Shown here: in pieces, positions 8,321-16,334 of the stretch | Layout of the letters: each line of letters begins with the position of its first letter | Position numbering within the stretch: the stretch's first letter is position 1 | Source: Rufibacter roseus | Lineage (GTDB): Bacteria > Bacteroidota > Bacteroidia > Cytophagales > Hymenobacteraceae | Direction of reading: 5' to 3' | DNA: 64,000 bases | NCBI RefSeq assembly: GCF_001647285.1 | Contig: NZ_LRML01000007.1 | Coordinates: 62,001-126,000 of the forward strand | The notes under the pieces: generated by a model | Told to the model about the DNA's origin: nothing | The model's database searches: none | The model's input: the letters and a program-made list of their open reading frames with translations, nothing else | Position numbers and translations under genes: made by a program

Positions 8321-8362
8321 AGAAGCCTACTTCAAATGAAGTAGGCTTCTCTGTTTTTGACT
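8309..8362. terminator. Perfect 26-bp palindrome, bidirectional terminator
   Basis: The arms 8309-8334 and 8337-8362 are exact reverse complements with a 2-nt AA centre. T-runs leave the stem in both directions. It lies between the convergent exonuclease and M48 genes, so it probably ends both transcripts. Confidence 0.85.
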
Positions 8363-8437
8363 TTTGCTCTTTACATGTTAGATTATTGTTACTTTATCTT
8401 TGTAACCCATTCCCAACTGCTATTTAACACTATTAAT

Positions 8438-8465
8438 GCTTACTTATAACTGATTACTGTTCACT
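8438..8465 (-). repeat. 7-nt periodic array, right member of an inverted pair
   Basis: On the minus strand the units read AGTGAAC, AGTAATC, AGTTATA and AGTAAGC, mirroring the array at 8198. Confidence 0.75.
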
Positions 8466-8471
8466 GACCAA

Positions 8472-8549
8472 CTACTTGGCCTTATCAGATTTCAAGAGCA
8501 ATGCCATAAGTACAGCTCCAAAAATCAACCATTTAGAATTTATCTTCAT
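8472..8549 (-). CDS. Possible 25-residue single-pass membrane peptide
   Basis: The reading frame encodes a basic start (MKINSK), one hydrophobic helix (WLIFGAVLMALLL) and a charged end (KSDKAK). Its ATG is only 5 bp after the stop of the M48 peptidase gene, which would allow coupled translation. The charge pattern fits a small inner-membrane peptide with its N-terminus inside. Nothing but position and hydrophobicity supports it, and it may be chance. Confidence 0.35.
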   Translation of the reverse strand: MKINSKWLIFGAVLMALLLKSDKAK

Positions 8550-8554
8550 AAAGC

Positions 8555-9364
8555 TTAGCGACCGCTGTAGTATTTCTTTGCTTCCGGCAAGTGCTTCTGA
8601 ATATCGGCAATACGGGTCTGGTTTGAAGGGTGCGTACTTAATATTTCCGGCTGAGACTGCCAACCGCTGGCGGCATCCATTCTTTTCCAAAAGGTAAGAG
8701 CTGCCTCTGGGTTATAGCCAGCCATAGCCATAAAGATCAACCCCAACCTGTCAGCCTCAGACTCTTGGGTACGGCCGAACTTCATCATTCCTACACCGGC
8801 TCCAATACCATAAGCTACATTTACCACTTGTGAAGTGGCACCACCCTGTCCGGTTGCGGCTCCAATAACCCCCCCCCCTGCCTCAGCTAGCATTTGCTGG
8901 CTAATTCGTTCATTCACGTGTTTTGCGATTACGTGCGCAATTTCATGACCCATTACTACGGCCAGACCAGTTTCATCTTGGGTAATAGGAAGCAAACCAG
9001 TGTAAACTGCTGTTTTCCCACCTGCCATGGCAAATGCGTTCTGCTGTTTTGGGTCATCAATCAAATTAAACTCCCATTGATAACCGGCTAGTTGATCTGA
9101 GGCTCCCTGCTGGCGCATATAGGTCTCTACCGCCTGCTGAATGCGTTGCCCCACCCTCTTTACCATGGCCGTCTGCTGGGCGTTGTTAGACAGTTTACTT
9201 TGAGACATCATTTCACGGTAAGCTTGAAGAGACATCTGCATTACCTCTTGGTCACTTACCAGAGAGACTTGTCTGCGGCCGGTAATAGGCACCGTAGAGC
9301 AACCAACAGTAACTAATACAGCCAAGGACAAAAGAGCATTTCTAAGGAAATTCATTTGTTTCAT
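8555..9364 (-). CDS. M48 family zinc metalloprotease, lipoprotein
   Basis: The 269-residue product begins with a signal ending in a lipobox (AVLVTVGC), so it should be a lipoprotein. The zinc site is HEIAH in VVMGHEIAHVIAKH, with the third ligand in the ESEADRLG segment. This is the layout of periplasmic BepA/LoiP-like M48 peptidases that degrade or assist outer-membrane proteins. The frame is open to 9403, but ATG 9364 (MKQMNFL) precedes the signal directly; ATG 9355 is also possible. A run of ten G (C10 on the plus strand, 8869-8878) encodes part of AGGGV and could slip. Confidence 0.88.
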   Translation of the reverse strand: MKQMNFLRNALLSLAVLVTVGCSTVPITGRRQVSLVSDQEVMQMSLQAYREMMSQSKLSNNAQQTAMVKRVGQRIQQAVETYMRQQGASDQLAGYQWEFNLIDDPKQQNAFAMAGGKTAVYTGLLPITQDETGLAVVMGHEIAHVIAKHVNERISQQMLAEAGGGVIGAATGQGGATSQVVNVAYGIGAGVGMMKFGRTQESEADRLGLIFMAMAGYNPEAALTFWKRMDAASGWQSQPEILSTHPSNQTRIADIQKHLPEAKKYYSGR

Positions 9365-9473
9365 AGGTTTAATGGTACATAATCTGGACTCAGCCAGCGG
9401 CATTCCCTTTTCCGGAATGTACCCGTATACGGTAATTCCTATGTTTGGTGATACCTCACGCCATCCTCCAGCA

Positions 9474-9481
9474 CAAATCTA
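9474..9481 (-). promoter_or_regulatory. Possible TAnnTTTG element of the M48 gene
   Basis: The minus strand reads TAGATTTG about 110 nt upstream of the M48 start codon. The -33 element is not evident. Confidence 0.35.
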
Positions 9482-9566
9482 GTTTTTCCTATATATAATT
9501 TCATGCCAAATTTTAGCAAACGTATAAGTCTACTACCTGAATGGGCATAAAAAACTCTAAATGCTA

Positions 9567-9574
9567 TATCTTTG
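9567..9574 (+). promoter_or_regulatory. TAnnTTTG promoter element of the FAH-family gene
   Basis: TATCTTTG lies 15 nt before the ATG at 9590, which supports that start codon over the upstream TTG inside the element. Confidence 0.55.
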
Positions 9575-9589
9575 AAAATAAAAACCGAC

Positions 9590-10201
9590 ATGAAAATACT
9601 TGCCATAGGCCGTAACTACGCTGAACATATAGCCGAGCTTAAGAATGAGGTGCCCGACGAGCCAGTTATTTTTTTTAAACCAGACACGGCCGTACTCCGG
9701 AACAATGACCCTTTTTATTACCCAGACTACTCAACCGACATCCATTATGAAGTTGAATTGGTACTTCGTGTTGGCAAGGAAGGGAAAAACATTCAGCCCA
9801 AGTTCGCAAGCAAATACATTGACGGCATTGGCATTGGTGTAGACTTTACCGCCCGAGATCTGCAAACCAAAGCAAAAACCAAAGGCCTGCCCTGGACCCT
9901 GGCGAAAGGATTTGATGGTTCAGCTCCTGTTTCTTCTTTTCTGCCTGTAGAAGATTTCCCGGCCTTTGATAATATTACCTTTGGCCTAAAAGTTAACGGG
10001 GAACTGAAACAGCAAGGCAATTCCAGCATGATGATTCACGACTTTGCGGCAATTCTTACGTATATGTCGCGGTTTATTACCTTAAAAAAGGGAGATCTCA
10101 TTTTTACCGGCACACCGGCTGGAGTGGGGCCAATCAAAATAGGTGATAGACTAGAGGCGTTTGTAGAAGATAAAACCTTACTGAATTTTGAAGTTAAATA
10201 A
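9590..10201 (+). CDS. Fumarylacetoacetate hydrolase (FAH) family protein, acylpyruvase-like
   Basis: The 203-residue product is the short, single-domain FAH form. Members act on acylpyruvates, oxaloacetate or related 1,3-diketones with a divalent metal. The start MKILAIGRNYAEHI is typical. Metal ligands are expected in IHYEVELVLRVG (two Glu) and in GVDFTARDLQ (Asp). The C-terminus has the family's DLIFTGTPAGVGPI motif. The start is placed at ATG 9590, after a promoter element, rather than at TTG 9572. The last 14 bp overlap the next gene, so translation of the two is probably coupled. Confidence 0.88.
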   Translation: MKILAIGRNYAEHIAELKNEVPDEPVIFFKPDTAVLRNNDPFYYPDYSTDIHYEVELVLRVGKEGKNIQPKFASKYIDGIGIGVDFTARDLQTKAKTKGLPWTLAKGFDGSAPVSSFLPVEDFPAFDNITFGLKVNGELKQQGNSSMMIHDFAAILTYMSRFITLKKGDLIFTGTPAGVGPIKIGDRLEAFVEDKTLLNFEVK

Positions 10202-12116
10202 TATCCGTTCTTTCTTATTAACTGGTCTTTTAGGCTTAAGCACATTAGGGTGGGGACAAACCAGCACAACCCCTCCAGCTCCAGCTCCGGCGTCTAACCC
10301 TGCCAACCCATTTCTGTTTCCTATTAAGCCGGGAACCCAGAACTTTCTGTCTGGTAGCATGGGGGAAATACGCCCAAACCACTTTCATGGCGGTATTGAC
10401 ATTAAAACCGATATGAAAATTGGTTTACCTGTTTATGCCGCCGCTGATGGGTATATTTCCAGAGTCAGGATATCCAGCTACGGGTACGGCAACCATATAG
10501 TGGTCACACATCCCAATGGATTAGTAACTACCTACTCACACCTAAATCACTTCCCTCCTGCCCTGGCGCAGCACATGCTACAACTGCAGTACCAGAAAAA
10601 AGATTTTGACATTGATGTGTATCCTACCCAAAACCAGTTCCCGGTAAAGAAAGGTGACATCATTGCCTACTCCGGAAACACAGGAGGCTCAGGCGGGCCC
10701 CATTTGCATTTTGAAGTACGCGACGCAGAAAACAAACTCCTAAACCCGCTGCAATATGGTTTTACAGAAGTAGTGGACCAGGTGCCGCCTACTGTATACA
10801 ACTTTGCCTTAACCCCGCAGAGCATAGATGCCCGTGTGCAGGGAGAATATAGCCGCAAAGAATTCACCCCAGAAAAACAGGGCAACCTGTATACCATCAA
10901 AGACACCCTTAAAGCCTCAGGTTTGTTGGGGCTGGAGATTCAGGCAATTGACCAGTACAATGGCGCCGCCAACAGAAACGGAGTACAGGCCATGGAACTG
11001 CGTGTAAATGGCGAGGCCGTTTACCGCCACCTAATTGACAATGTACCCTTTGAAAAGTCAAGACAGGTATCCGTTCATATTAATTTTCCGGTGTTGAAGT
11101 TGACAAACAAGGCATTTCAGCGCCTGTACGTGGCAGACGGAAATACTTTGCCTATTTATGAAGTAGACGCTGACCGCGGTCGCTTTAGAATTGAAGAAGG
11201 TAAGCTGTATGAAGTGGTGGCCGACCTAAAGGACTCCTACAATAATTTAACCCAACTGCGGTTCATGGTTCGCGGCGAAAGCAGCGCTTACCAAGAACTT
11301 GGAAGACCAGAGGTGAAAACTCCTAAACTCAGCTATGATGTGATGGAGAGCATCCTTAAAATAACAGCAGCTGACACAGCCCAGGCAAAGCGTAATCTTG
11401 ATTTGTACATTGGCAATTATAAGTATGCTGTTATTCCATCTTACAAGAATGCTGCGGGTTCAGTTTACCTGTACAACATGATTGGCGGCATACCTGACTC
11501 CGCCATTTTGGATGGCACGAAAGTTAAATTCCCGTTCAATCGGCTAATTCCACCTAACACTGAGTTTCTGTACACCAACAGGTTTATGGATATAGCCTTC
11601 TCAAAGAACTCTTTGTATGATACCTTGTTTCTGCAAACCCTGCATGATTCCCAAGATGTCATCCATGTCAATAACCCACTCATCACGCTTTTTGAACCTG
11701 CCAAAATCACCATCAGGCCAAGAGAAATACCGGCAGACAAAAGCAAGGCTGCCGTGTATGACTTAGGCTGGGGCAAAGGCCGAAGATATTTAGGCGGCAC
11801 CTGGAACGGCGATGCCATTACATTTCAGGTGAAAGACCTGGGTCGCTATAAAGTTTTAACCGATACGGTTGCCCCTACCATTAAACTAGTGAAGAAAAAC
11901 TCCTCAGAAATCAGCTTCCGGATCAGTGACAACCTTTCAGGCATTGCGTCTTGGCATTGCGAGGTAAACGGTCAGTGGCTCTTACTTAAGTGGGAGCACA
12001 AAAACGCCACCCTTACCTCAGAGCGTTTAGATAAAACAGTACCTTTGTCCGGCGGCGTGGTTTTAAGGGTAAAAGACTCAGTAGGCAACGAAGCTGTTTA
12101 CACTACTAAAATTTGA
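10188..12116 (+). CDS. Secreted M23 family (LytM) peptidase
   Basis: The 642-residue product has a signal peptide (about residues 8-23), a Pro/Ala linker, then a LytM domain: HFHGGID holds the zinc ligands His67 and Asp71, and GGPHLHFEV holds the HxH pair. Remaining sequence, about 430 residues, is beta-rich and probably made of Ig-like modules. M23 enzymes cut peptide cross-bridges of peptidoglycan in the periplasm. The start must be TTG at 10188 because the next Met is far inside the mature domain. The gene overlaps the FAH-family gene by 14 bp. Confidence 0.88.
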   Translation: MKLNNIRSFLLTGLLGLSTLGWGQTSTTPPAPAPASNPANPFLFPIKPGTQNFLSGSMGEIRPNHFHGGIDIKTDMKIGLPVYAAADGYISRVRISSYGYGNHIVVTHPNGLVTTYSHLNHFPPALAQHMLQLQYQKKDFDIDVYPTQNQFPVKKGDIIAYSGNTGGSGGPHLHFEVRDAENKLLNPLQYGFTEVVDQVPPTVYNFALTPQSIDARVQGEYSRKEFTPEKQGNLYTIKDTLKASGLLGLEIQAIDQYNGAANRNGVQAMELRVNGEAVYRHLIDNVPFEKSRQVSVHINFPVLKLTNKAFQRLYVADGNTLPIYEVDADRGRFRIEEGKLYEVVADLKDSYNNLTQLRFMVRGESSAYQELGRPEVKTPKLSYDVMESILKITAADTAQAKRNLDLYIGNYKYAVIPSYKNAAGSVYLYNMIGGIPDSAILDGTKVKFPFNRLIPPNTEFLYTNRFMDIAFSKNSLYDTLFLQTLHDSQDVIHVNNPLITLFEPAKITIRPREIPADKSKAAVYDLGWGKGRRYLGGTWNGDAITFQVKDLGRYKVLTDTVAPTIKLVKKNSSEISFRISDNLSGIASWHCEVNGQWLLLKWEHKNATLTSERLDKTVPLSGGVVLRVKDSVGNEAVYTTKI

Positions 12117-12119
12117 CAG

Positions 12120-12151
12120 ATGATTAATGAGTAATGAATAATGATTAAATG
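12120..12151 (+). repeat. 7-nt periodic array, left member of an inverted pair
   Basis: Units ATGATTA, ATGAGTA, ATGAATA and ATGATTA run in strict 7-nt phase just after the M23 stop codon. The partner is at 12212-12239. Confidence 0.8.
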
Positions 12152-12211
12152 TTCTTGAATTAGTTGTATGAAAAGCTTCAACATTCATTTTAATCTATCT
12201 CCATTATTTTT

Positions 12212-12239
12212 TAATCATTAATCATTGTTCATAACTCAT
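12212..12239 (-). repeat. 7-nt periodic array, right member of an inverted pair
   Basis: On the minus strand the units read ATGAGTT, ATGAACA, ATGATTA and ATGATTA. The array ends 6 bp before the PrxQ start codon. Confidence 0.8.
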
Positions 12240-12244
12240 TAAAT

Positions 12245-12694
12245 ATGATGCTAGAAAAAGGACAACCAGCCCCAGACTTTGAGGTAAAAGACCAGAACGG
12301 AAGTCAGATTAAACTCAGCCATTTCAAAGGGAAAAAAGTAGTGCTTTACTTCTATCCTAAAGACGATACTCCTGGGTGTACCGCCCAAGCCTGCAACCTC
12401 CGCGACAATTACGATGCTCTTTTAGCCAAAGGCTATGTAGTGCTAGGTGTGAGTGTTGATGATGAGAAATCACACCAGAAGTTCATTGAGAAATACAACC
12501 TGCCGTTCCCGCTGCTAGCCGACACGGAACACCAGATAGTGGAGAAATATGGTGTTTGGCAAGAGAAAAACATGTACGGCCGCAAGTACATGGGCACCAT
12601 GCGCTACACCTTTGTAATTGATGAAGAGGGCACCATTGAAGACATCATCAAGAAGGTAGACACTAAAAATCACACGGCTCAATTAGTTAAGTAA
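12245..12694 (+). CDS. bcp: Thioredoxin-dependent thiol peroxidase, Bcp/PrxQ type
   Basis: The 149-residue product reduces hydroperoxides with electrons from thioredoxin. It has FYPKDDTPGCTAQACNLRD, with the peroxidatic Cys45 and resolving Cys50 in the PrxQ spacing. Length is that of the family. ATG 12245 or the adjacent ATG 12248 may be used. A second paralogue lies at 38114-38563. Confidence 0.92.
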   Translation: MMLEKGQPAPDFEVKDQNGSQIKLSHFKGKKVVLYFYPKDDTPGCTAQACNLRDNYDALLAKGYVVLGVSVDDEKSHQKFIEKYNLPFPLLADTEHQIVEKYGVWQEKNMYGRKYMGTMRYTFVIDEEGTIEDIIKKVDTKNHTAQLVK

Positions 12695-12748
12695 ATTCTG
12701 CAAGTAGAGCTTCAGCCTAAAATTATGTTTCAAGTAGCAGATATGTAG

Positions 12749-12787
12749 CTGTTTTAGACTTAATTTGCAGAAATAAGCCCCAAAACA
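12749..12787. repeat. 40-nt intergenic palindrome, copy 4
   Basis: Arms CTGTTTTAGACTTA and TAAGCCCCAAAACA, located between bcp and the transketolase N-subunit gene. Confidence 0.7.
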
Positions 12788-12830
12788 AGAACGCTTCTCT
12801 TCAATACCAGACCATTATCACCTTATTTAT

Positions 12831-13688
12831 ATGAACCCTTTTAATTACGAAACAGAACAGTTGTTAGATGTAGCCCACCAGGTACGCCGCGACATCGTCC
12901 GTATGGTGCATGCGGTAAACTCTGGACACCCTGGCGGCTCATTGGGCTGTACTGAGTTATTGGTAGCGCTGTATTTCAAACAAATGACCCATAACCCCGA
13001 ATTCAACATGAACGGGGAGGGCGAAGACCTGTTTTTCTTATCAAATGGTCACATTTCACCAGTTTGGTATAGTGTTTTGGCGCGCGCCGGCTACTTTGAC
13101 CCAAAGGAGCTTTCTACCTTCCGTAAATTAGATTCACGTTTACAGGGCCACCCTACCACGCACGAAGGCTTACCGGGTATACGTATTGCGTCCGGCTCTT
13201 TAGGCCAGGGTCCTTCAGTAGCAATTGGCGCTGCCCAGGTTAAAAAGCTGAACAATGATGATAAACTGGTGTACGTGCTTACTGGCGACGGTGAACTGGA
13301 GGAAGGTCAGGTATGGGAAGCTGCCATGTATGCCGCCCACCATAAAGTAGACAACATCATTTGGGCGGTAGACTATAATGGACAGCAAATTGACGGTCCG
13401 GTAGATGCGGTCATGAGTCTGGGCAATCTGCGCTTAAAGTTTGAGTCATTCGGCTGGAAAGTATTGCACTGTGAAAACGGAAATGACTTTGCCCAACTTC
13501 TTCCAACATTAGAAGAAGCCAAGTCTCTGACTGGCCAAGGTTTGCCAGTGGTGATTCTTATGAACACCCAAATGGGCTTTGGTGTAGACTTCATGATGGG
13601 TTCTCACAAATGGCACGGTGTGGCACCAAACGATGCTCAATTAGAGCAGGCACTGGTGCAGTTGAAAGAAACCCTCAACGACTATTAA
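12831..13688 (+). CDS. Transketolase, N-terminal (TPP-binding) subunit
   Basis: The 285-residue product is the thiamine-diphosphate-binding half of a split transketolase, which moves two-carbon units in the non-oxidative pentose phosphate pathway. It shows VNSGHPGGSLGCTELL, GSLGQGPSVAIGAA and the TPP/Mg motif LTGDGELEEGQVWEA. The partner C-terminal subunit is at 15159-16115, so the active enzyme needs both products. Split subunits are normally encoded side by side; here a VWA gene lies between them. Confidence 0.92.
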   Translation: MNPFNYETEQLLDVAHQVRRDIVRMVHAVNSGHPGGSLGCTELLVALYFKQMTHNPEFNMNGEGEDLFFLSNGHISPVWYSVLARAGYFDPKELSTFRKLDSRLQGHPTTHEGLPGIRIASGSLGQGPSVAIGAAQVKKLNNDDKLVYVLTGDGELEEGQVWEAAMYAAHHKVDNIIWAVDYNGQQIDGPVDAVMSLGNLRLKFESFGWKVLHCENGNDFAQLLPTLEEAKSLTGQGLPVVILMNTQMGFGVDFMMGSHKWHGVAPNDAQLEQALVQLKETLNDY

Positions 13689-13697
13689 TCAAGTTCA

Positions 13698-13724
13698 GCC
13701 GGCAGCCTGATCCAGGTTTGCCGG
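13698..13724. terminator. Weak hairpin between transketolase N and the VWA gene
   Basis: GCCGGCA (13698-13704) pairs with TGCCGGC (13718-13724), followed by a pyrimidine-rich stretch. It could attenuate transcription into the VWA gene. Confidence 0.35.
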
Positions 13725-13740
13725 CTCCTTTCCTTTCGGT

Positions 13741-15156
13741 ATGAAATTGGTTCGCGCGGCCGCTTTTTTGGTGTGTTGCTTCCTACTTTTGGGAGCTACC
13801 CTGCCTACCATTGCCCAAGGAACAAAAAATTCGGCTTCAGGTACTGCCAGTACACCGGCAACTAAAACCAGGCTTCTTTTCTTGTTAGATGCCTCTGGTA
13901 GCATGTTTGCCAAATGGGAGAATTCAGACCGCTGGACTATTGCCAAGTACATGCTGAGCCGCATGGCAGATTCACTGGAGGCTTACCCTAACCTTGAGGT
14001 TGCGCTGCGGGTGTACGGGCATCAGTCAATGGCAAATGAGCGGAACTGCAAAGACACCAAACTCGAGGTACCGTTCGGGAAAAAGAATGCACTGGCCATT
14101 CGCAGAAAGCTACAGCAGATAGTACCAAAGGGCAATACCCCCATTACCTATTCACTGGAGCAGTCTGGAAACGACTTCCCGCAGGAGCCAAATGTGCGCA
14201 ACGTAATCATTATCATTACCGATGGGCTGGAAAGTTGCGGAGGAGATCCGTGCGCTACCTCTCTGGCACTGCAAAAGAAGAATGTGTTCCTGAAGCCATT
14301 TATTATTGGGTTAGGCGAAGACCCTGGTTATCAGCAACAGTTTGGCTGCATGGGCACCTACTACAATGCATCAGATGTAAAGACATTCTATAATATAATG
14401 GATAATGTCATCAATCTGGCGCTAAAGAAAACAACTGTTTCAGTTGTGCTCACCGATGATGCAGGGCGGGCTGTGGAATCAAATGTGAACATGACCTTCG
14501 TCAACAGTTTATCTCAACTGCCGGAGTACAACCTCATTCATTACATGGATGAAAAAGGCAAACCGGATGTGCTGGAGATTGATGCCCTGAGAACCTATGA
14601 CCTTGTAGTGAATACTGTGCCAGCCGTTACCATGCGCCAACTGCACATTGAACCCGGCAAGCACAATGTCATAAAAGTTAAATCGCCTCAGGGGTACATA
14701 TACTTAAAGCAAGATGCACCTACCTACTACGGGAAGTTACAAGCCTTGGTAAGGCAAAGGGGGCAAAAGGAGATACTTAATGTGCAGACTTTTACTTCGC
14801 AGCGCAAATACCTGACAGGGCAGTATGAAATAGAGTTGCTGACCATGCCCCGCATTACCCGTTACGTAACCATTCAGCAGGGCCTGGCCTCTACCGTTAC
14901 TTTTGACCCGCCAGGTTTACTGAACATCACCCAAGATTTCAAAGGGTACGGCAGTATCTATGAAATTGGGGATGACGGGGTCCAGAACTGGATCTATAAT
15001 ATTCCGGAAGGTAGCAGTAAAATAAGTTTACCTTTGCAGCCAGGCCACTACCGCGTTGTGTATAGAATGCGGTCTGCCTTGTCCAGCAAATTCACCTACG
15101 TCAAGACATTTAAAATTAGTTCGAACCAAACCACTACGGTAAAACTTTTCGATTAA
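13741..15156 (+). CDS. Secreted von Willebrand factor A domain protein
   Basis: The 471-residue product has a signal peptide (about residues 5-26), a Ser/Thr/Ala-rich linker and a VWA domain with the metal-ion-dependent adhesion motif D50-A-S-G-S. The later IIITDGLESCGGDPC gives the MIDAS Asp and a likely disulfide-rich loop. The C-terminal half (about 240-471) is beta-rich with no motif I recognise. VWA domains bind protein ligands through a divalent metal. The gene starts 52 bp after the transketolase N gene and ends 2 bp before the C gene, so the three look co-transcribed. A role connected to transketolase is not apparent. Confidence 0.82.
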   Translation: MKLVRAAAFLVCCFLLLGATLPTIAQGTKNSASGTASTPATKTRLLFLLDASGSMFAKWENSDRWTIAKYMLSRMADSLEAYPNLEVALRVYGHQSMANERNCKDTKLEVPFGKKNALAIRRKLQQIVPKGNTPITYSLEQSGNDFPQEPNVRNVIIIITDGLESCGGDPCATSLALQKKNVFLKPFIIGLGEDPGYQQQFGCMGTYYNASDVKTFYNIMDNVINLALKKTTVSVVLTDDAGRAVESNVNMTFVNSLSQLPEYNLIHYMDEKGKPDVLEIDALRTYDLVVNTVPAVTMRQLHIEPGKHNVIKVKSPQGYIYLKQDAPTYYGKLQALVRQRGQKEILNVQTFTSQRKYLTGQYEIELLTMPRITRYVTIQQGLASTVTFDPPGLLNITQDFKGYGSIYEIGDDGVQNWIYNIPEGSSKISLPLQPGHYRVVYRMRSALSSKFTYVKTFKISSNQTTTVKLFD

Positions 15157-15158
15157 AA

Positions 15159-16115
15159 ATGAAGGATTTCCCTTACTCAGAATCTAAAGACACCCGCTCG
15201 GGTTTCGGGGCTGGCCTGTTAGAATTAGGTCGCACCAACCCTAATGTTGTAGCCCTTTGCGCCGACTTGGTGGGCTCTTTGAAAATGGGTGATTTCATCA
15301 AAGAATTTCCGGAGCGTTTCTTCCAGGTAGGTATTGCCGAAGCCAACATGATAGGGTTGGCCGCCGGTATGACTATTGGAGGCAAAATTCCTTTCACAGG
15401 TACTTTCGCTAACTTCTCTACTGGCCGGGTATATGACCAAATCCGTCAATCGGTGGCATATTCAGGAAAAAACGTGAAAATCTGCGCCTCACACGCCGGC
15501 CTTACCCTAGGTGAAGACGGTGCTACCCACCAGATTCTGGAAGATATAGGCATGATGAAAATGTTGCCGCACATGACGGTTATCAACCCGTGTGACTTCA
15601 ACCAAACCAAAGCCGCCACCATTGCCATTGCTGAATATGAAGGGCCGGTTTACTTGCGCTTTGGCCGCCCGGTGGTACCTAATTTCACCCCTGCAGACCA
15701 GAAGTTTGAGATTGGCAAAGCCCTTATGTTGAACGAAGGCAAAGACGTAACCATTCTGGCTACCGGTCACTTGGTTTGGAAGGCAATTTTAGCCGGCAAA
15801 ATATTGGCGGAGCAAGGCATAGACGCAGAAATCATCAACATCCACACTATTAAACCTTTGGATTCTGAAGCCATTTTAGCCTCAGTGCGCAAAACTGGTT
15901 GTGTGGTGACCGCTGAAGAACATAACTACCTGGGTGGATTAGGTGAGTCAGTAGCTAGAGTGCTGGCACAGGAATTACCTACTCCGCAGGAATTTGTGGC
16001 GGTGAACGACACTTTTGGTGAAAGCGGCACCCCTGATCAACTGATGGAAAAGTACGGCCTCAATGAAACCAGCATTGTGGATGCGGTGAAACGTGCCATC
16101 AGCCGGAAGAAATAG
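15159..16115 (+). CDS. Transketolase, C-terminal subunit
   Basis: The 318-residue product carries the pyrimidine-binding domain (DLVGSLKMGDF, GIAEANMIGLAAGM with the catalytic Glu) and the C-terminal transketolase domain (ILATGHLVWKAI, VVTAEEHNYLGGLGESVA). It pairs with the N subunit at 12831-13688. The start is 2 bp after the VWA stop codon, which points to translational coupling with that gene rather than with its own partner. Confidence 0.92.
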   Translation: MKDFPYSESKDTRSGFGAGLLELGRTNPNVVALCADLVGSLKMGDFIKEFPERFFQVGIAEANMIGLAAGMTIGGKIPFTGTFANFSTGRVYDQIRQSVAYSGKNVKICASHAGLTLGEDGATHQILEDIGMMKMLPHMTVINPCDFNQTKAATIAIAEYEGPVYLRFGRPVVPNFTPADQKFEIGKALMLNEGKDVTILATGHLVWKAILAGKILAEQGIDAEIINIHTIKPLDSEAILASVRKTGCVVTAEEHNYLGGLGESVARVLAQELPTPQEFVAVNDTFGESGTPDQLMEKYGLNETSIVDAVKRAISRKK

Positions 16116-16236
16116 TGATCCTTTAGCCAGGTTACTTCCTTTTTACTTTCTGAATTATTCATAGAGCCTGTTTATGTTTTTTTCTTCCGGTACAAAATAA
16201 AAACCTAGACAAGCGTTTAATTAAAAATCCGTGCTT

Positions 16237-16276
16237 CTGTTTTAGAGCTATTTTTAAGAAATCAGCCCTAAAACAG
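16237..16276. repeat. 40-nt intergenic palindrome, copy 5, extended arms
   Basis: Family arms CTGTTTTAGAGCT and AGCCCTAAAACAG are continued outward by the complementary flanks GTGCTT and AAGCAC (16231-16282), which other copies do not share. Confidence 0.8.
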
Positions 16277-16301
16277 AAGCACGTCCCGTTACAACCTTTC
16301 T

Positions 16302-16329
16302 GAACAACTGATCACGAACAACGGATAAC
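16302..16329 (-). repeat. 7-nt periodic array before the sigma factor gene
   Basis: On the minus strand the units read GTTATCC, GTTGTTC, GTGATCA and GTTGTTC in strict phase. The array ends 5 bp before the predicted TTG start of the sigma gene. Confidence 0.7.
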
Positions 16330-16334
16330 GACAT

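Noticed and set aside
5164-16329. Heptad arrays and palindromes as CRISPR arrays
   Set aside because: Units are 7 nt with no 25-40 nt repeats or spacers, and no cas genes are present.
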